Position numbers and translations under genes: made by a program. A DNA stretch of 64,000 nucleotides, from contig KN805390.1 of the NCBI GenBank assembly GCA_000818945.1, positions 355,144 to 419,143 of the forward strand, given 5' to 3'. The stretch's first letter is position 1. Each line of letters opens with the position of its first letter. This DNA is from Schizochytrium sp. CCTCC M209059. Taxonomy: Eukaryota > Sar > Bigyra > Thraustochytrida > Thraustochytriidae. Shown here one piece after another: positions 20,104 to 29,506 of this stretch. The notes under the pieces are model-generated. The model had not been told where the DNA came from. It searched no databases and saw only the letters and a list, made by a program, of their open reading frames with translations.

Positions 20104-20155
20104 TTGGCTTGGCTTGGCTTGGCTTGCCAACGCTAGCTAGCTAGCTAGCTAGCCA
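20104..20155. repeat. (TTGGC)n and (CTAG)n tandem repeats
   Basis: TTGGC repeated about four times (20104-20126), followed after a few bases by five CTAG units (about 20134-20153). Confidence 0.85.
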
Positions 20156-20357
20156 GAGAGCGAGAGCCTGGGCTCCAACAGGCGCAGGCGCCTCGTCTGA
20201 AGAAGGGGCAGCCAGCCGGTTGGCTCTCTTTCTGCCTGCAAGGCCTGCGCGCTTGGGCGCAAAGGTCTCTCCTGTAACTAAAATAGCTCGCTCGGTGTCT
20301 TGAGCGAGGGCGTTAAAGAGCACGTTTGCAAGTGCAGCCTCGAAAGATTCTGTCCTC

Positions 20358-22871
20358 ATGGGTCAGAGCCTCTCTGGTGCCGATGGCGCCGCCGCGGGGT
20401 CGGCCAAGGCGCAGGCAAAGCAAGCCCAAGCTCAGGCAAAGGCGCAAAGACGCAATTCACATCCCTTGTCGCAAAGTGGAACCGGAGTTCTGCCACTTTC
20501 TTCACATCATCATGATGGGCAGCATGATATAGAGCAAGACGATGCAAACCAACACACGCGAGCGCCAGACCAGCAAGAGCAGCAAGCGAAAAAAGGTGAC
20601 TTGCGACACCGAAGTTCAACGCTTTTAGAGTCACTCGATTGCGACACGGACGACCGAACCATGGTGCTGCTCACGAGTCATCGAAACAGTATAAGCAACC
20701 ACACTGTGGCCACAGAATCCACCACGCCCGAAACGATCGAGTCCGAATATTCCGCGGAAGACGAAGATGAAGACTTTGCCGATGAAGTCGCAGAAAATAC
20801 CGCAGACCTCGAAACGAGCAGCGAAACGCCCGTCGCTCCCTCCTCGCTGCAGCCTTGGGCAGAAGATGCCCATATGGGACACCTTTCCGTCGCGTGCACT
20901 GCAGGAACGGCCTCTCTGGCAGCAAGTCTCCCAGCCGCAGCCCTGCCCGGCGGAGCGCTAACCTCAACACCCCAACGCATGTCGCCCTTTGCGCCGGCCA
21001 AGATGGCGTTTGGAAATGCCGAGGTCCTTGTGGCTGCAAGTAATGGGCTTGTGGTGGGCGCCACGCCCTCGATATCCTCTTCGCAAAAACCGCATGGTCA
21101 GAGCGGTAATCCGAAGTTCTCCGATAGCGAAATCCCGGACTGGATCCGCAAGTACGAAACCGTCATGGGTCATGTGAACCAATACGTCATGTTCGACCGC
21201 ATCGGCTCTGGCGCGCAAGGCTCCGTGTACAAATGTCTTAACCTCAAGGACAAGAAGATTTACGCCATCAAGGCTCTCGAACACGCTTCGCTGCGTAAAC
21301 GACGAAAACCGGGCTCGAGCATCAACTCGCTCAAGAATGAAATTGGCATCATGAAAATGCTCGATCACCCGAACCTCGTCAAACTCTACGAAGTGATTGA
21401 TGACTTGGAAAATGACCGTCTGTATCTCGTCATTGACTATGTGCAGGGTGGGGGCGTCATGGGGGACCACGATCTCATGAAGGGCGGGCCCGAGTTGGCC
21501 ATCCCTGAGGAACGCGCTCAAATGCTTTTCGGAGATTTTGTCCGTGGCATGGAGTATCTTCACAATCATGGCGTCCTGCACCGTGACATCAAACCCAGCA
21601 ATATGCTTATTGACAATAACACGGAGGATGGTGAGCCTCGGGTCAAGGTGTGCGATTTCGGCGTGTCCTCTCTCTGCAATCAAGAAAAGAGCGCCAAGGT
21701 TTTGGGCGAAGATGACCTCATCTATGTTGCTGGATTCGGGACAGTGGCCATGATGAGTCCGGAGGCTTTGGGCCGGGGCCCAGACGCCATTTACCACGGG
21801 CGCCCCGCGGACGTTTGGGCTGCTGGTGTCACTTTGTATTGTATGGTCACAGGAACGCTTCCATGGCGTGCCAAGGATGCCAACTCTCTGCAAAAGGAAA
21901 TATGCTCTGGGTCTCCTGTAAATTTTCCACCGCGACCCAGGCTTTCGAAAGAAGTGCGTCGGCTTATTTCCAAAATGCTCGAGCAGGACCCAAATCAGCG
22001 CATCACCTTTTCGCTCATTCGTCAGGAACCCTGGTTACTTAATGGTCACGCCTCTGGACATTCAAGTCGAAGCGTGAGCGAGCGTCTTGAGTCACTCGCG
22101 GCCATCTCGTCTTCCACTTCCTGGTCTGCGGGATCGCCGTCGCCTGTGGCAGGCGCCCCTTCTCATTCTCTTTCAGGTCCTGCTTCAACGACGCACTCAT
22201 CTGGGTACTCGCTTGCGTCAATGACCGCCTCTGCTGCAACGTATTCTTCTTCCAAGTCAGTGACGCAATCTCAAGGCAATGGGGCCGACGAAGAGGACCG
22301 TATTGGCGAATCTACGAGTGGGGGAAGTGCAAACTCGAACGGCTCACCGTCATCGGGGAGCCTCTTGGACAGCTTTCGTCGCTCAAACCGGCATCACAAG
22401 GCGCGAAGCGCTCGCATCGGCAGCATCAAGATGCCTCGAGATACCTGGCTTGCAAACGTGCAAGCCGTTCTTGCAGCGACTCATGCGAACTCGAAGAGAA
22501 ATGGGCCACACTCCTCGTCTTCTTCGGCACACCAGCCGCGGCGCCACGAAAGCTCGTCGGCGCCGGACCTTCCTGTCGCAGGTTCGGCAGAAAAGACTAG
22601 CACAACGACGCCCCCGGCAGTGACAGCAGATGGAGTCAGCAGCCCATCGAGCATGCCCGAGCCAGGTGAGGTGGTTCATCACAGCTCGAGCATTGGCAGT
22701 ACTGGAAGTTCCAGCAACGCGGCGAACGGGAGCTCGGAATACTCGGGCGCCATCGAGCGGGGGGTCGGGACACCCCCGCTGGCTCCCAGTTCGCCATCAC
22801 CATCAGCATCGCCGCCGCTGGTGCCGCAACAAAGCTTCGTCTCGAATAAGGCAAAAACCACGCCGCCATGA
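20358..22871 (+). CDS. CaMKK/LKB1-upstream-type Ser/Thr protein kinase, probably N-myristoylated
   Basis: The kinase domain lies at about residues 274-560: the Gly loop GSGAQGSV, the ATP-binding Lys in YAIKALE, HRDIKPSNML, DFGVSSL, a modified APE (GTVAMMSPEAL) and WAAGVTLYCMVTGTLPW. The insert after the VAIK lysine (RKRRKPGSSINSLKNEI) and the 'DHPNLVKLYEVIDD' block are typical of the calcium/calmodulin-dependent kinase kinase group, which phosphorylates AMPK-type kinases. The N-terminus MGQSLSG fits an N-myristoylation site, so membrane targeting is likely. The 270-residue N-terminal and 270-residue C-terminal regions are Ser/Ala/Gln-rich and disordered. The start (TCATGGGTC) is the only sensible ATG. 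I see no clear calmodulin-binding helix after the catalytic domain, so regulation may differ from animal CaMKK. Confidence 0.88.
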   Translation: MGQSLSGADGAAAGSAKAQAKQAQAQAKAQRRNSHPLSQSGTGVLPLSSHHHDGQHDIEQDDANQHTRAPDQQEQQAKKGDLRHRSSTLLESLDCDTDDRTMVLLTSHRNSISNHTVATESTTPETIESEYSAEDEDEDFADEVAENTADLETSSETPVAPSSLQPWAEDAHMGHLSVACTAGTASLAASLPAAALPGGALTSTPQRMSPFAPAKMAFGNAEVLVAASNGLVVGATPSISSSQKPHGQSGNPKFSDSEIPDWIRKYETVMGHVNQYVMFDRIGSGAQGSVYKCLNLKDKKIYAIKALEHASLRKRRKPGSSINSLKNEIGIMKMLDHPNLVKLYEVIDDLENDRLYLVIDYVQGGGVMGDHDLMKGGPELAIPEERAQMLFGDFVRGMEYLHNHGVLHRDIKPSNMLIDNNTEDGEPRVKVCDFGVSSLCNQEKSAKVLGEDDLIYVAGFGTVAMMSPEALGRGPDAIYHGRPADVWAAGVTLYCMVTGTLPWRAKDANSLQKEICSGSPVNFPPRPRLSKEVRRLISKMLEQDPNQRITFSLIRQEPWLLNGHASGHSSRSVSERLESLAAISSSTSWSAGSPSPVAGAPSHSLSGPASTTHSSGYSLASMTASAATYSSSKSVTQSQGNGADEEDRIGESTSGGSANSNGSPSSGSLLDSFRRSNRHHKARSARIGSIKMPRDTWLANVQAVLAATHANSKRNGPHSSSSSAHQPRRHESSSAPDLPVAGSAEKTSTTTPPAVTADGVSSPSSMPEPGEVVHHSSSIGSTGSSSNAANGSSEYSGAIERGVGTPPLAPSSPSPSASPPLVPQQSFVSNKAKTTPP

Positions 22872-23191
22872 TCAACAGCTGCGTCGTCCGGGGAGAGGGG
22901 GGGGGGGGGGGCGTTGGCTTTTACGAGGAGAAAAGTCCCCTGCGCACGTATCTACCTGTATAGAAGAAGGATTATCGATAAGCAAAATGGATCAGCCAGT
23001 GAGCACCTTACAAGCAATGAGCCATGGAAACCAGAAAGAACAAAAGAGTAAAAGGAAAGGGGGGTTTGATTCAGTAGTTGGAATGTCGAGTAGATGATGT
23101 GAGGCGGAGGCGCAGGCAGCGAGCCGAACAGAGAAGACGGCGCGTCACCATAGTTAGATTGCTGGATTTTAGATCAGTCGAAGAGTGCGTT
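22872..23191. other. Convergent intergenic region, no gene seen
   Basis: Short region between convergent 3' ends with a run of about 13 G near 22898. Nothing else is recognisable. Confidence 0.5.
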
Positions 23192-24250
23192 TTACACGGC
23201 GCCGTTGTGCTTGGATTCTGACAGTTGCAAAGGCTTGTTCTCATGCGGCAAGGGCTTGAAAACCGTGGCCGTGTATGAGTGGAGGGCATCGTCCTCGTGC
23301 TTGATTTGGAGAACGAGGTGGAAGTTGATGCCCGCAACGACCTGCTGAGCGGCCTGCTCAATCTTGACGAGTTCGCCCTTGCCAATTTCCTTGACAGCAA
23401 AGTCGGCGGCCTCCTTCACCTCGGGGGTCTCGGTGTCAGCCTCCTTGTAGCCTCCCGGCACACCCGGAAGCGACATTTTTGAGAGATCCTCCGAGAGGCC
23501 ATCGGCTGCACTCGAGGGAGCGCCAACGGTCTGCTTAAGGCGGTCCTCGGCGCCTTCCGTAACGTCTTCGGCCTGGCTGTCGTGGTCCGAGTCCTCGGCT
23601 GCGTTCTGCGCAGCGACAGAGTCGCGGCGAACCTCCTCGCGCTTGTTCCTCTCGTCGATTTGCTTGTCGATGGCCTTCTTCTCGATGGAAGCCGATTCGT
23701 CGCCCTCGTCCTCGACGGGCTTGAGCTCGCTGGCCTCCTTGCTGCCGCCGTTGATGGCCTTGGCAAGCTCGAGCTTCTCTTTGAACAGGTTGGCGATCTC
23801 GGAGCTGCTAAACTTAATGGCAAAGGTTTCGGTCTTGAGTTCTTCGTCGGAAAAATCAGACGCCGTGAAAACCCACGAGCGATCCGAGCCGACGTTGGAC
23901 TTGAGCTCAACGTGGGGGCTCACGAGGTGGTTGGCGCAGATCTTGAGCGTCTTCTCCTGACGCATCAAAAGGCGGACCTTGCCCATCTCCTTGTGCTTGA
24001 GGAGCTTGACGTCGCCGGTGCCGCGCTCCTTCCACCAGTTTTTGCGCACCTCACCGCCGTAAATGTCCTCGGCAACGAAGACAAAGAGCTTGGAGCGCTG
24101 CTTGAAGCAAACCTCCTCGTCCTCCTCCATGGTCTTCACCTCCACCTTTTCCATATTGTACTTGGGCGTGAACTCCGTCGCCTCGCCGGCGGCCTCATCG
24201 GCGCCCTCGAAAGCGGCGCCAGCCTCATTCTGGGCTTCCGCCTCCGACAT
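23192..24250 (-). CDS. RanBP1 domain fused to a stefin-type cystatin domain
   Basis: The N-terminal half is a textbook Ran-binding domain (about residues 30-165): EEVCFKQRSKLFVF, WWKERGTGDVKLLKHKE, VRLLMRQEKTLKICANHLV and the SDRSWVF block. RanBP1 binds RanGTP and promotes RanGAP-driven hydrolysis in nuclear transport. After an acidic, charged linker the last 94 residues (from about 259) look like an intracellular stefin: LPGVPGGYKEADTETPEV at the start, the protease-binding QQVVAG loop (302-307) and FKPLPHENKPLQLSE, all in stefin order. Stefins inhibit papain-like cysteine proteases. The start is MSEAEAQNEAG (24250); the upstream frame is a low-complexity translation. The gene is a single continuous frame with no gap at the junction. 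Confidence 0.92.
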   Translation of the reverse strand: MSEAEAQNEAGAAFEGADEAAGEATEFTPKYNMEKVEVKTMEEDEEVCFKQRSKLFVFVAEDIYGGEVRKNWWKERGTGDVKLLKHKEMGKVRLLMRQEKTLKICANHLVSPHVELKSNVGSDRSWVFTASDFSDEELKTETFAIKFSSSEIANLFKEKLELAKAINGGSKEASELKPVEDEGDESASIEKKAIDKQIDERNKREEVRRDSVAAQNAAEDSDHDSQAEDVTEGAEDRLKQTVGAPSSAADGLSEDLSKMSLPGVPGGYKEADTETPEVKEAADFAVKEIGKGELVKIEQAAQQVVAGINFHLVLQIKHEDDALHSYTATVFKPLPHENKPLQLSESKHNGAV

Positions 24251-25868
24251 CTTTCCTTTCGCTAGCTGCTGCGGCTTTGCTCTCTCTCTCGCACGCTGGT
24301 CTGGCTGTCTGGCTGGCTGGCTGGCTGTGCGTCGCGATCGCCCACCATGCACAAACCGACACGCGCAAAAGTCGCGTCGTCGACAATGGATCAGTATACG
24401 TGAGCAGCAGGAGTTGGTCGTCGGTTAGTCAGTCAGCAATTCAGTCATCCGCGCGTCCCGTCTCGCGCCGCCTGCTTGCTTGCTTGCTTGCTGCAGCGCC
24501 GCCGCGCTCTCCGGGGTGCTCGAGGAGGGCCTCCTCGGCTTTCCTCGCCTTCCCTCTCCTTTCCTTCCCTTCCCTTTCTCGCCGGGGTCGTTAACCGCTC
24601 CATGGCGGGCGGCAGGCACTCTCTGCTTCGCCGTTGGCGCCGCGGGCTCGCGGGACGCTCGCGGGACCCGCGCGGGCGCAGGGCCGGTGTGCGCGCGTGC
24701 GTGCGTGCGGGCGGGCGGGCGGCACGCTGAGGGGCCGGAGACCCTGCCGCGCGCCGCGCCCGCGGGGGACCCCGGACGCCGCGGCGCGGCATCGTTCGGA
24801 TCATGAACCATGGCGCATCGGCAGCACAGCGCAGCGCGGCGCCCGCGGCAGCCGCACGAGGGGAGGGAGGGAGGGAGGGAGAAAGGGAAAGAGCGGGCCC
24901 GCGGCGCCGGTCTGCCAGCCTGCCAGCCAGCCTGCCGGCCGGCCGGGCTGCCTGCGCGCCTGCCTGCGCGCGAGAGCGAGAGCGAGCGTGCGTGCAAGCG
25001 TGCCAACCTACCTTGTTCTGGATACAAGTTTGGATTCCTTCGCGGAGCCCGGGCGGGCCATTGTTCACTTGCGCGCCGGTGGGATTCACTTGTACCCGCC
25101 AACGTGCACTTGCGGAGGGCCTTTCTCCACTGTGCGCGGCGGCCCGAGCAAGGGCGCCGATGGTCCGGCGCGCGCCTGCGCCGAAGCTTGGGCACCCTAA
25201 CCGCCGAGGCGTTGCGGACTGGAGCGTGTGGAACCTCCTGCTTTTCCGCTTTTCGAATCCTCCAAGCCTCCGTAGCAAGTCGAAGAGAATGTGCCAAGAT
25301 CGTTCGAGCAATGAGGCTCGGCACGCAGGGATATGCGAAGCAAAAGCTGTTTGTTCGATGTGTCCAGATGAAGGATATTTGATTTGTAGTACATGGATTT
25401 TGTGCACGCGCGGCGTCGAGGATTATACAGACAAGAAATTCGACGTAGGGTGCGGTGTGATGTGATCTGATCGGATGCTATTGTGTTGTTGTGACGCGAC
25501 TGCCGCGATGCGACTTGCAATTCGAGCGTCATAGAGCGCTCATGGTTGAACTTCTTCCTTTGTCGATTTCTTTGAAATAAGATGTCCTTCTCACAGACGA
25601 GATCGAGATCTTGATGAAATGTTTCCAACAAGAGCAAAGAACAAAAATCATGCCAGGAAATGGTAGAGCTGGCAAAGTAGTATATACCACATCTGCGATA
25701 GATCCTGGTGATATTCACGTTGTGACGTGACATAAGATGGAGAAGACACGAGCCACTGTCCAGCCCTTTCCCCCCTTTGGGGGGTCGAAAAAAGGAAGCG
25801 TTTACTGTACAAGGCCAGCCAGTCAGCCAGCCAGTCAGCCAGCGAGCCAGCGAGCCAACCAGCCACCT
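24251..25868. other. GC-rich intergenic region, no supported gene
   Basis: Long overlapping frames on both strands (for example 24425-25465) are Arg/Pro/Ala-rich readings of biased DNA and none matches a family. GCCA/CAGC repeats occupy 25818-25862. This is the upstream region of the RanBP1-stefin gene and the 3' side of FAM151. Confidence 0.5.
25818..25862. repeat. CAGC/GCCA tandem repeats
   Basis: Imperfect tetranucleotide CAGC repeats with TCAG and CGAG interruptions, ending just before the stop codon of the FAM151-like gene. Confidence 0.85.
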
Positions 25869-26750
25869 TTACAAGGCGAAAAGGTAGTGTGCAAAGCGGA
25901 TCGGATTATGCCAGGCATGCTTAGGACCCTTGGCCACATCAAAGTACGCCGGAATGTCGGCCTTGCCACAGAAGTCAAAGGTGGCATAGAGATCCGCTGC
26001 AGGGACGCCTTCCCAGCCTGTCCACACGGTAAGTCCCGGCGCAGGCCGCTTTGCCGATGCCGCAAGAGGTCGCAATAGAGTCTCTTGCAACGTGTCCAAG
26101 GATGCAAGCACAAATGACGCGCGCACAGCAAAGGTTAGTTGCGCCTCATGACCTACAAATCGGTCCACCACAGTAAACATTTCATGGCAGGCGTTGGCTT
26201 CATAGTGCGCGGGGGACAGCGTGCATGGTGCGAATTTGGTTCGCCAGCCCAGAGAATACACTGTTCTGAAGAACAGGCGGTCCCGATTCCGCTGGATAAA
26301 TGCATCGCAGACGTTGAAGAAAACTTGCAGCTCTTCCGGGTCCCAAGTCCCATCTTGACCCACAACATCTGCATTGAGCCAGATCTCCGGCAGCTCGCTC
26401 TTTGGCACGCGCAGCTTGGTCACAGCACCTTCTAGCGCAAAGAGGGCATGTTTGGGGGCGTGAATTAGCTCTTTGAAATCGAGCTTGACGACCTGGATCG
26501 TTTTGCCGTTCTTGACCGACAAGAGACAGGCCTCGGCCCAAGCCTCCATGGTCAGCTCTTCGTCGCTGGCCAGCTGGCTCACGGCCGTGTGACGCGTTAC
26601 AGCCGTCTGCAGTCGCGGATTCCAGGCTACGTCCACCTCTAGCCTCCGCACGTGGTGCGTGGCAATGGCGTCGGCGAGCAAGTCGCGTGCATTGACGGCA
26701 TGGGCCCAAGTTCTCGTCTCGCGCTCGAGTGCTTCGGCCGTCTTCTGCAT
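25869..26750 (-). CDS. FAM151/menorin-family protein (DUF2181)
   Basis: FAM151 (menorin) proteins have a phosphodiesterase-like TIM barrel; animal members affect neurite patterning and the protist role is unknown. The 293-residue product shows the family blocks in order: TWAHAVNARDLLADAI at residue 14, a VRRLEVDVAW strand, then EELTMEAWAEACL, VVKLDFKELIHAP, LPEIWLNADVVGQDG and RTVYSLGWRTKF, and TVWTGWEGVPAADLYATFDF near the end. The acidic residues of LEVD and KLDFK and the NAD motif match those proposed to bind metal in the GDPD-like superfamily. Start at the first Met in a clean context. No signal peptide is seen, so it is probably cytosolic, unlike FAM151A. Confidence 0.85.
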   Translation of the reverse strand: MQKTAEALERETRTWAHAVNARDLLADAIATHHVRRLEVDVAWNPRLQTAVTRHTAVSQLASDEELTMEAWAEACLLSVKNGKTIQVVKLDFKELIHAPKHALFALEGAVTKLRVPKSELPEIWLNADVVGQDGTWDPEELQVFFNVCDAFIQRNRDRLFFRTVYSLGWRTKFAPCTLSPAHYEANACHEMFTVVDRFVGHEAQLTFAVRASFVLASLDTLQETLLRPLAASAKRPAPGLTVWTGWEGVPAADLYATFDFCGKADIPAYFDVAKGPKHAWHNPIRFAHYLFAL

Positions 26751-27037
26751 GTCGCGGGGGACCGACCGCGCGAGGACCCGGAGGGGGCAGGGAGGAAGGG
26801 GGAGAAGAGGGAGACACAGGGGCAGAACAAGGTGAGCGCGGCTGCCTCGGCACCTCGTTGCGAAGCTTGCGCAGGTTTTAGTACTTGCCGTTCTACTTTC
26901 CGTACTGGCGCCCCATCATCAGAGCGGATAAGAATTCTTTTTTTTTGGGGGGGTCACGGTCTGAATTGATGATTGATAGATCACATCTTTCCGAATCATT
27001 CGCCTTCTTCATCTTTTGCGTATACATACTCGTACCA

Positions 27038-28300
27038 CTATACAGTTGTGACAGGACGAGGTGCAGAACCCTCTACAGCAGAGACATCTCCTGCGAAAGG
27101 AATTTGTTGAGAAGCTTGCATCTCGACAAGTACACCCGCCTTGGCTTGGCGCTGCGTGCCTTCCTCTTGCTCACTTTCTTCTTCAGAGTCTGAAGTTACA
27201 GACTCGTTGCCGAGAAGGCCCGACACCTCGGGGCCATCCAGAGAGTCTGCCTCGTTAGCCTTGATCCTTTCATACGAAGCAGATTCCTTTGGCTCCTCGA
27301 GCACCCAGCGTAAACAGGAAGGGAGGACGAGATCTAGCACGTCGGGTTCATCTGACGTCTTCAGTTTCAAAGCGCTGTACAAGGCAACACCCATAAGCGC
27401 CACAAAGACCCCGAAGAGATTAAAGAGCAAATCGCTCAGAGGCCTACCCTCCGTGAGATACATTGCATAATGGGCAATGAGAATTAAACAGGTTTTACCA
27501 TGCCCGACGACCTGGAAAGTGATAGGCGAAGTTCTGCCAATTAGTGCGAAAGCGTGGATATTCGCGCTGATAGCCAGAACACACGAGAGAAGAATGAGCC
27601 CCGCGAGTGACGTCGAGGATTGTGGTACGATGGAGTTCTGGCCCTGCGTTCCCAGGTCCTCAATGGACGCGCCCGAGCGAAATGCATTCAACAAAATTGG
27701 CCCATCTATGATTGCTGCCAAAAGCCCGCAAATGAAGATTTGCGACGTACACAAGGTAAGCGCAAGTTCTTGACTTGACATTTTCCATTCCACTTGCTTG
27801 CGCCCCATCCAGGTTTGGTATTGAGCAGAAATAACGACGGCCAAGGCACCTACAAGGGACCCAATCAGATTTAGATCGAGGTCCGTAACTGTCGCTCCGC
27901 CTACGCCGGCGAGGATGAGAACGAGAGCCACCTGAATTTTCCGAGTCGCAAAGGTGCCGTACATGAAAGCATCAATTGCCAAGCAGCAAGGCACGACGCA
28001 GAGTTTCATCATTTGATAAAAGCCAACGCTGTTGAGATGGAGCGAAAAGTTCATGAGACTCATGGACCCGACACCAAAGCAGGACACCAGCACCGTTTCC
28101 CCGAGGGACACATATTTTACTTCAAATAACCCAAAGACTCTTGCCAGGATTTGCAAGAGGCCGGCTGTCCACATGAAATGAATTGTGGTGAGCGTGAAAA
28201 TGAAGGAGAACCCCGAAGCAAAAATTGCTTTGTTGACCAGCACCAGTGCAACGGAGCTCACAATGCTTCCGACGACCAGCGCCCAAGCCGGGTACGTCAT
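27038..28300 (-). CDS. Drug/metabolite-superfamily transporter, SLC35E3/triose-phosphate type
   Basis: A 420-residue membrane protein with about ten transmembrane helices in two halves, as in nucleotide-sugar and triose-phosphate translocators. Helix 1 is YPAWALVVGSIVSSVALVLV, followed by NKAIFASGFSFIFTLTTIHF, which matches the 'NK.....F.F...LT..H' signature of the SLC35E group. Later segments include VGFYQMMKLCVVPCCLAIDA, LVLILAGVGGATVTDLDLNL and TFQVVGHGKTCLILIAHYAM, where 'S..T.Q V.GH.K' is diagnostic. The C-terminal ~100 residues are cytosolic, acidic and Ser-rich, with an LLGNES-type turn. The substrate cannot be told from sequence; Golgi or plastid-type organelle membranes are possible. 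The start codon is the ATG at 28300; the frame upstream begins only with GTG. Confidence 0.85.
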   Translation of the reverse strand: MTYPAWALVVGSIVSSVALVLVNKAIFASGFSFIFTLTTIHFMWTAGLLQILARVFGLFEVKYVSLGETVLVSCFGVGSMSLMNFSLHLNSVGFYQMMKLCVVPCCLAIDAFMYGTFATRKIQVALVLILAGVGGATVTDLDLNLIGSLVGALAVVISAQYQTWMGRKQVEWKMSSQELALTLCTSQIFICGLLAAIIDGPILLNAFRSGASIEDLGTQGQNSIVPQSSTSLAGLILLSCVLAISANIHAFALIGRTSPITFQVVGHGKTCLILIAHYAMYLTEGRPLSDLLFNLFGVFVALMGVALYSALKLKTSDEPDVLDLVLPSCLRWVLEEPKESASYERIKANEADSLDGPEVSGLLGNESVTSDSEEESEQEEGTQRQAKAGVLVEMQASQQIPFAGDVSAVEGSAPRPVTTV

Positions 28301-29506
28301 TGTTACCACCCCTCACAGCCTGGCCAGCAACCCCACGCGCGACAACCAATACAGCAACCGCTGCAGTTACTGCGTCGGCTGCGTTGACAGAACGTGGAAG
28401 CGGCGCTAGCGCGAATCAACCCAAGCCAGGCAGCCTCCAGTTCCAGCACCAGCACTAGCAGCACCAGCAGCACCAGCACCAACAGCTGCAGCTGCAGACA
28501 ACGTTCGCGGCTCGCCCGCGATCGCGGGGCCCGCGAGCGTCTCTCCCCACCGGCGATTGCGCTTTGCCGAGGTCGCTGCGCCATTGGACGTCGCCTTCAT
28601 CAACCCGCGCAGACAGAGTTAGCTTAGCCCTGCCAAACCATTAGCGTGGTTCGATGCGTCGACGCGCGGCACACTTCGGGATTAAGAGCGGCCTAGTGTT
28701 TACCTACCTAAATTTATTTATTTGGCCGTGGCTGGACGCCTAAGGAACGTCCCCACAAGCGCTGTCAACTGCAGCTGTAGCGTTGCAATGCAAGTTTTCT
28801 TTGTTTGTTTGCTTGCTTGCTAGAAACTGATTGATTGATGCAACGCGAGGTAGCATGCATGTTGCCACGAATGTGGCTTTGTTAATTTGGGAAATGCTTC
28901 GAGCTGATCTCTTCGGTGGATTCGAGGGCAAACTGTGGTTCGGGTCGTGTTGCACTCGCCCATTGCCACCACAATCTACGCTGCAGAACAAAACCCACAG
29001 ACAGCAATGGCTATAATTTCACGAAGACTACGTCGGCGTCGGTCACTTTCTTAGCAACGAGATCGACGTTGCACAGACCGTCTCTCTTTTCCTTTCTTTT
29101 CTTTTCTTTTCTTTTCTTTTCTTTTCTTTTCTTTTCTTTTTAACACACCGGTATCGATTCCAATGACCTGGCCTCTAGACGCGCACACGTCGATCATCGT
29201 CGGCTTTTCTCGGCCGAAGCAGCAACTCCTTTTTCTTCTTGTTCTTAGCTTGGTTCTTCGTCGTCTCAGGCTTATTCTTCCGACGGCGTCACGGTGCCAT
29301 AACTTCGTCCCTTATTCCCCACGGCGACGGCCTTGCCTGTGAGTGAGGTGGTCGACCGACGGCCGACCAAGGTCCAGCTTGACGCCGCTCGCTGCTTCCT
29401 GCTTGCTTGCAATACAACATTCTGACTCGCTCGCGACGAGAGGAAAAGCAAAACGAGAGAGCGAGATCGAACCGCCGCGCGCATCATAGGCGGGCGGGCG
29501 CGAACG
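28301..29506. other. Divergent intergenic region, no supported gene
   Basis: It separates the minus-strand transporter from the plus-strand EEP enzyme. CAGCAC repeats near 28440-28490 and a TTTTC microsatellite (29088-29141) are the only clear structures. Confidence 0.55.
29088..29141. repeat. (TTTTC)n microsatellite
   Basis: About ten units of TTTTC, located about 370 bases upstream of the EEP-fold gene. Confidence 0.95.

Larger units (their letters stand above)
19115..20357. other. Intergenic region upstream of the CaMKK-like kinase
   Basis: GC-rich and full of short repeats: an inverted repeat at 19530-19562, a CGACC repeat at 19941-19982 and a TTGGC/CTAG repeat at 20104-20155. No gene is supported. 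Confidence 0.55.

Noticed and set aside
24425..25465. Several 190-320 residue frames on both strands
   Set aside because: Mutually overlapping, Arg/Pro/Ala-rich and without any family feature; they reflect biased base composition.
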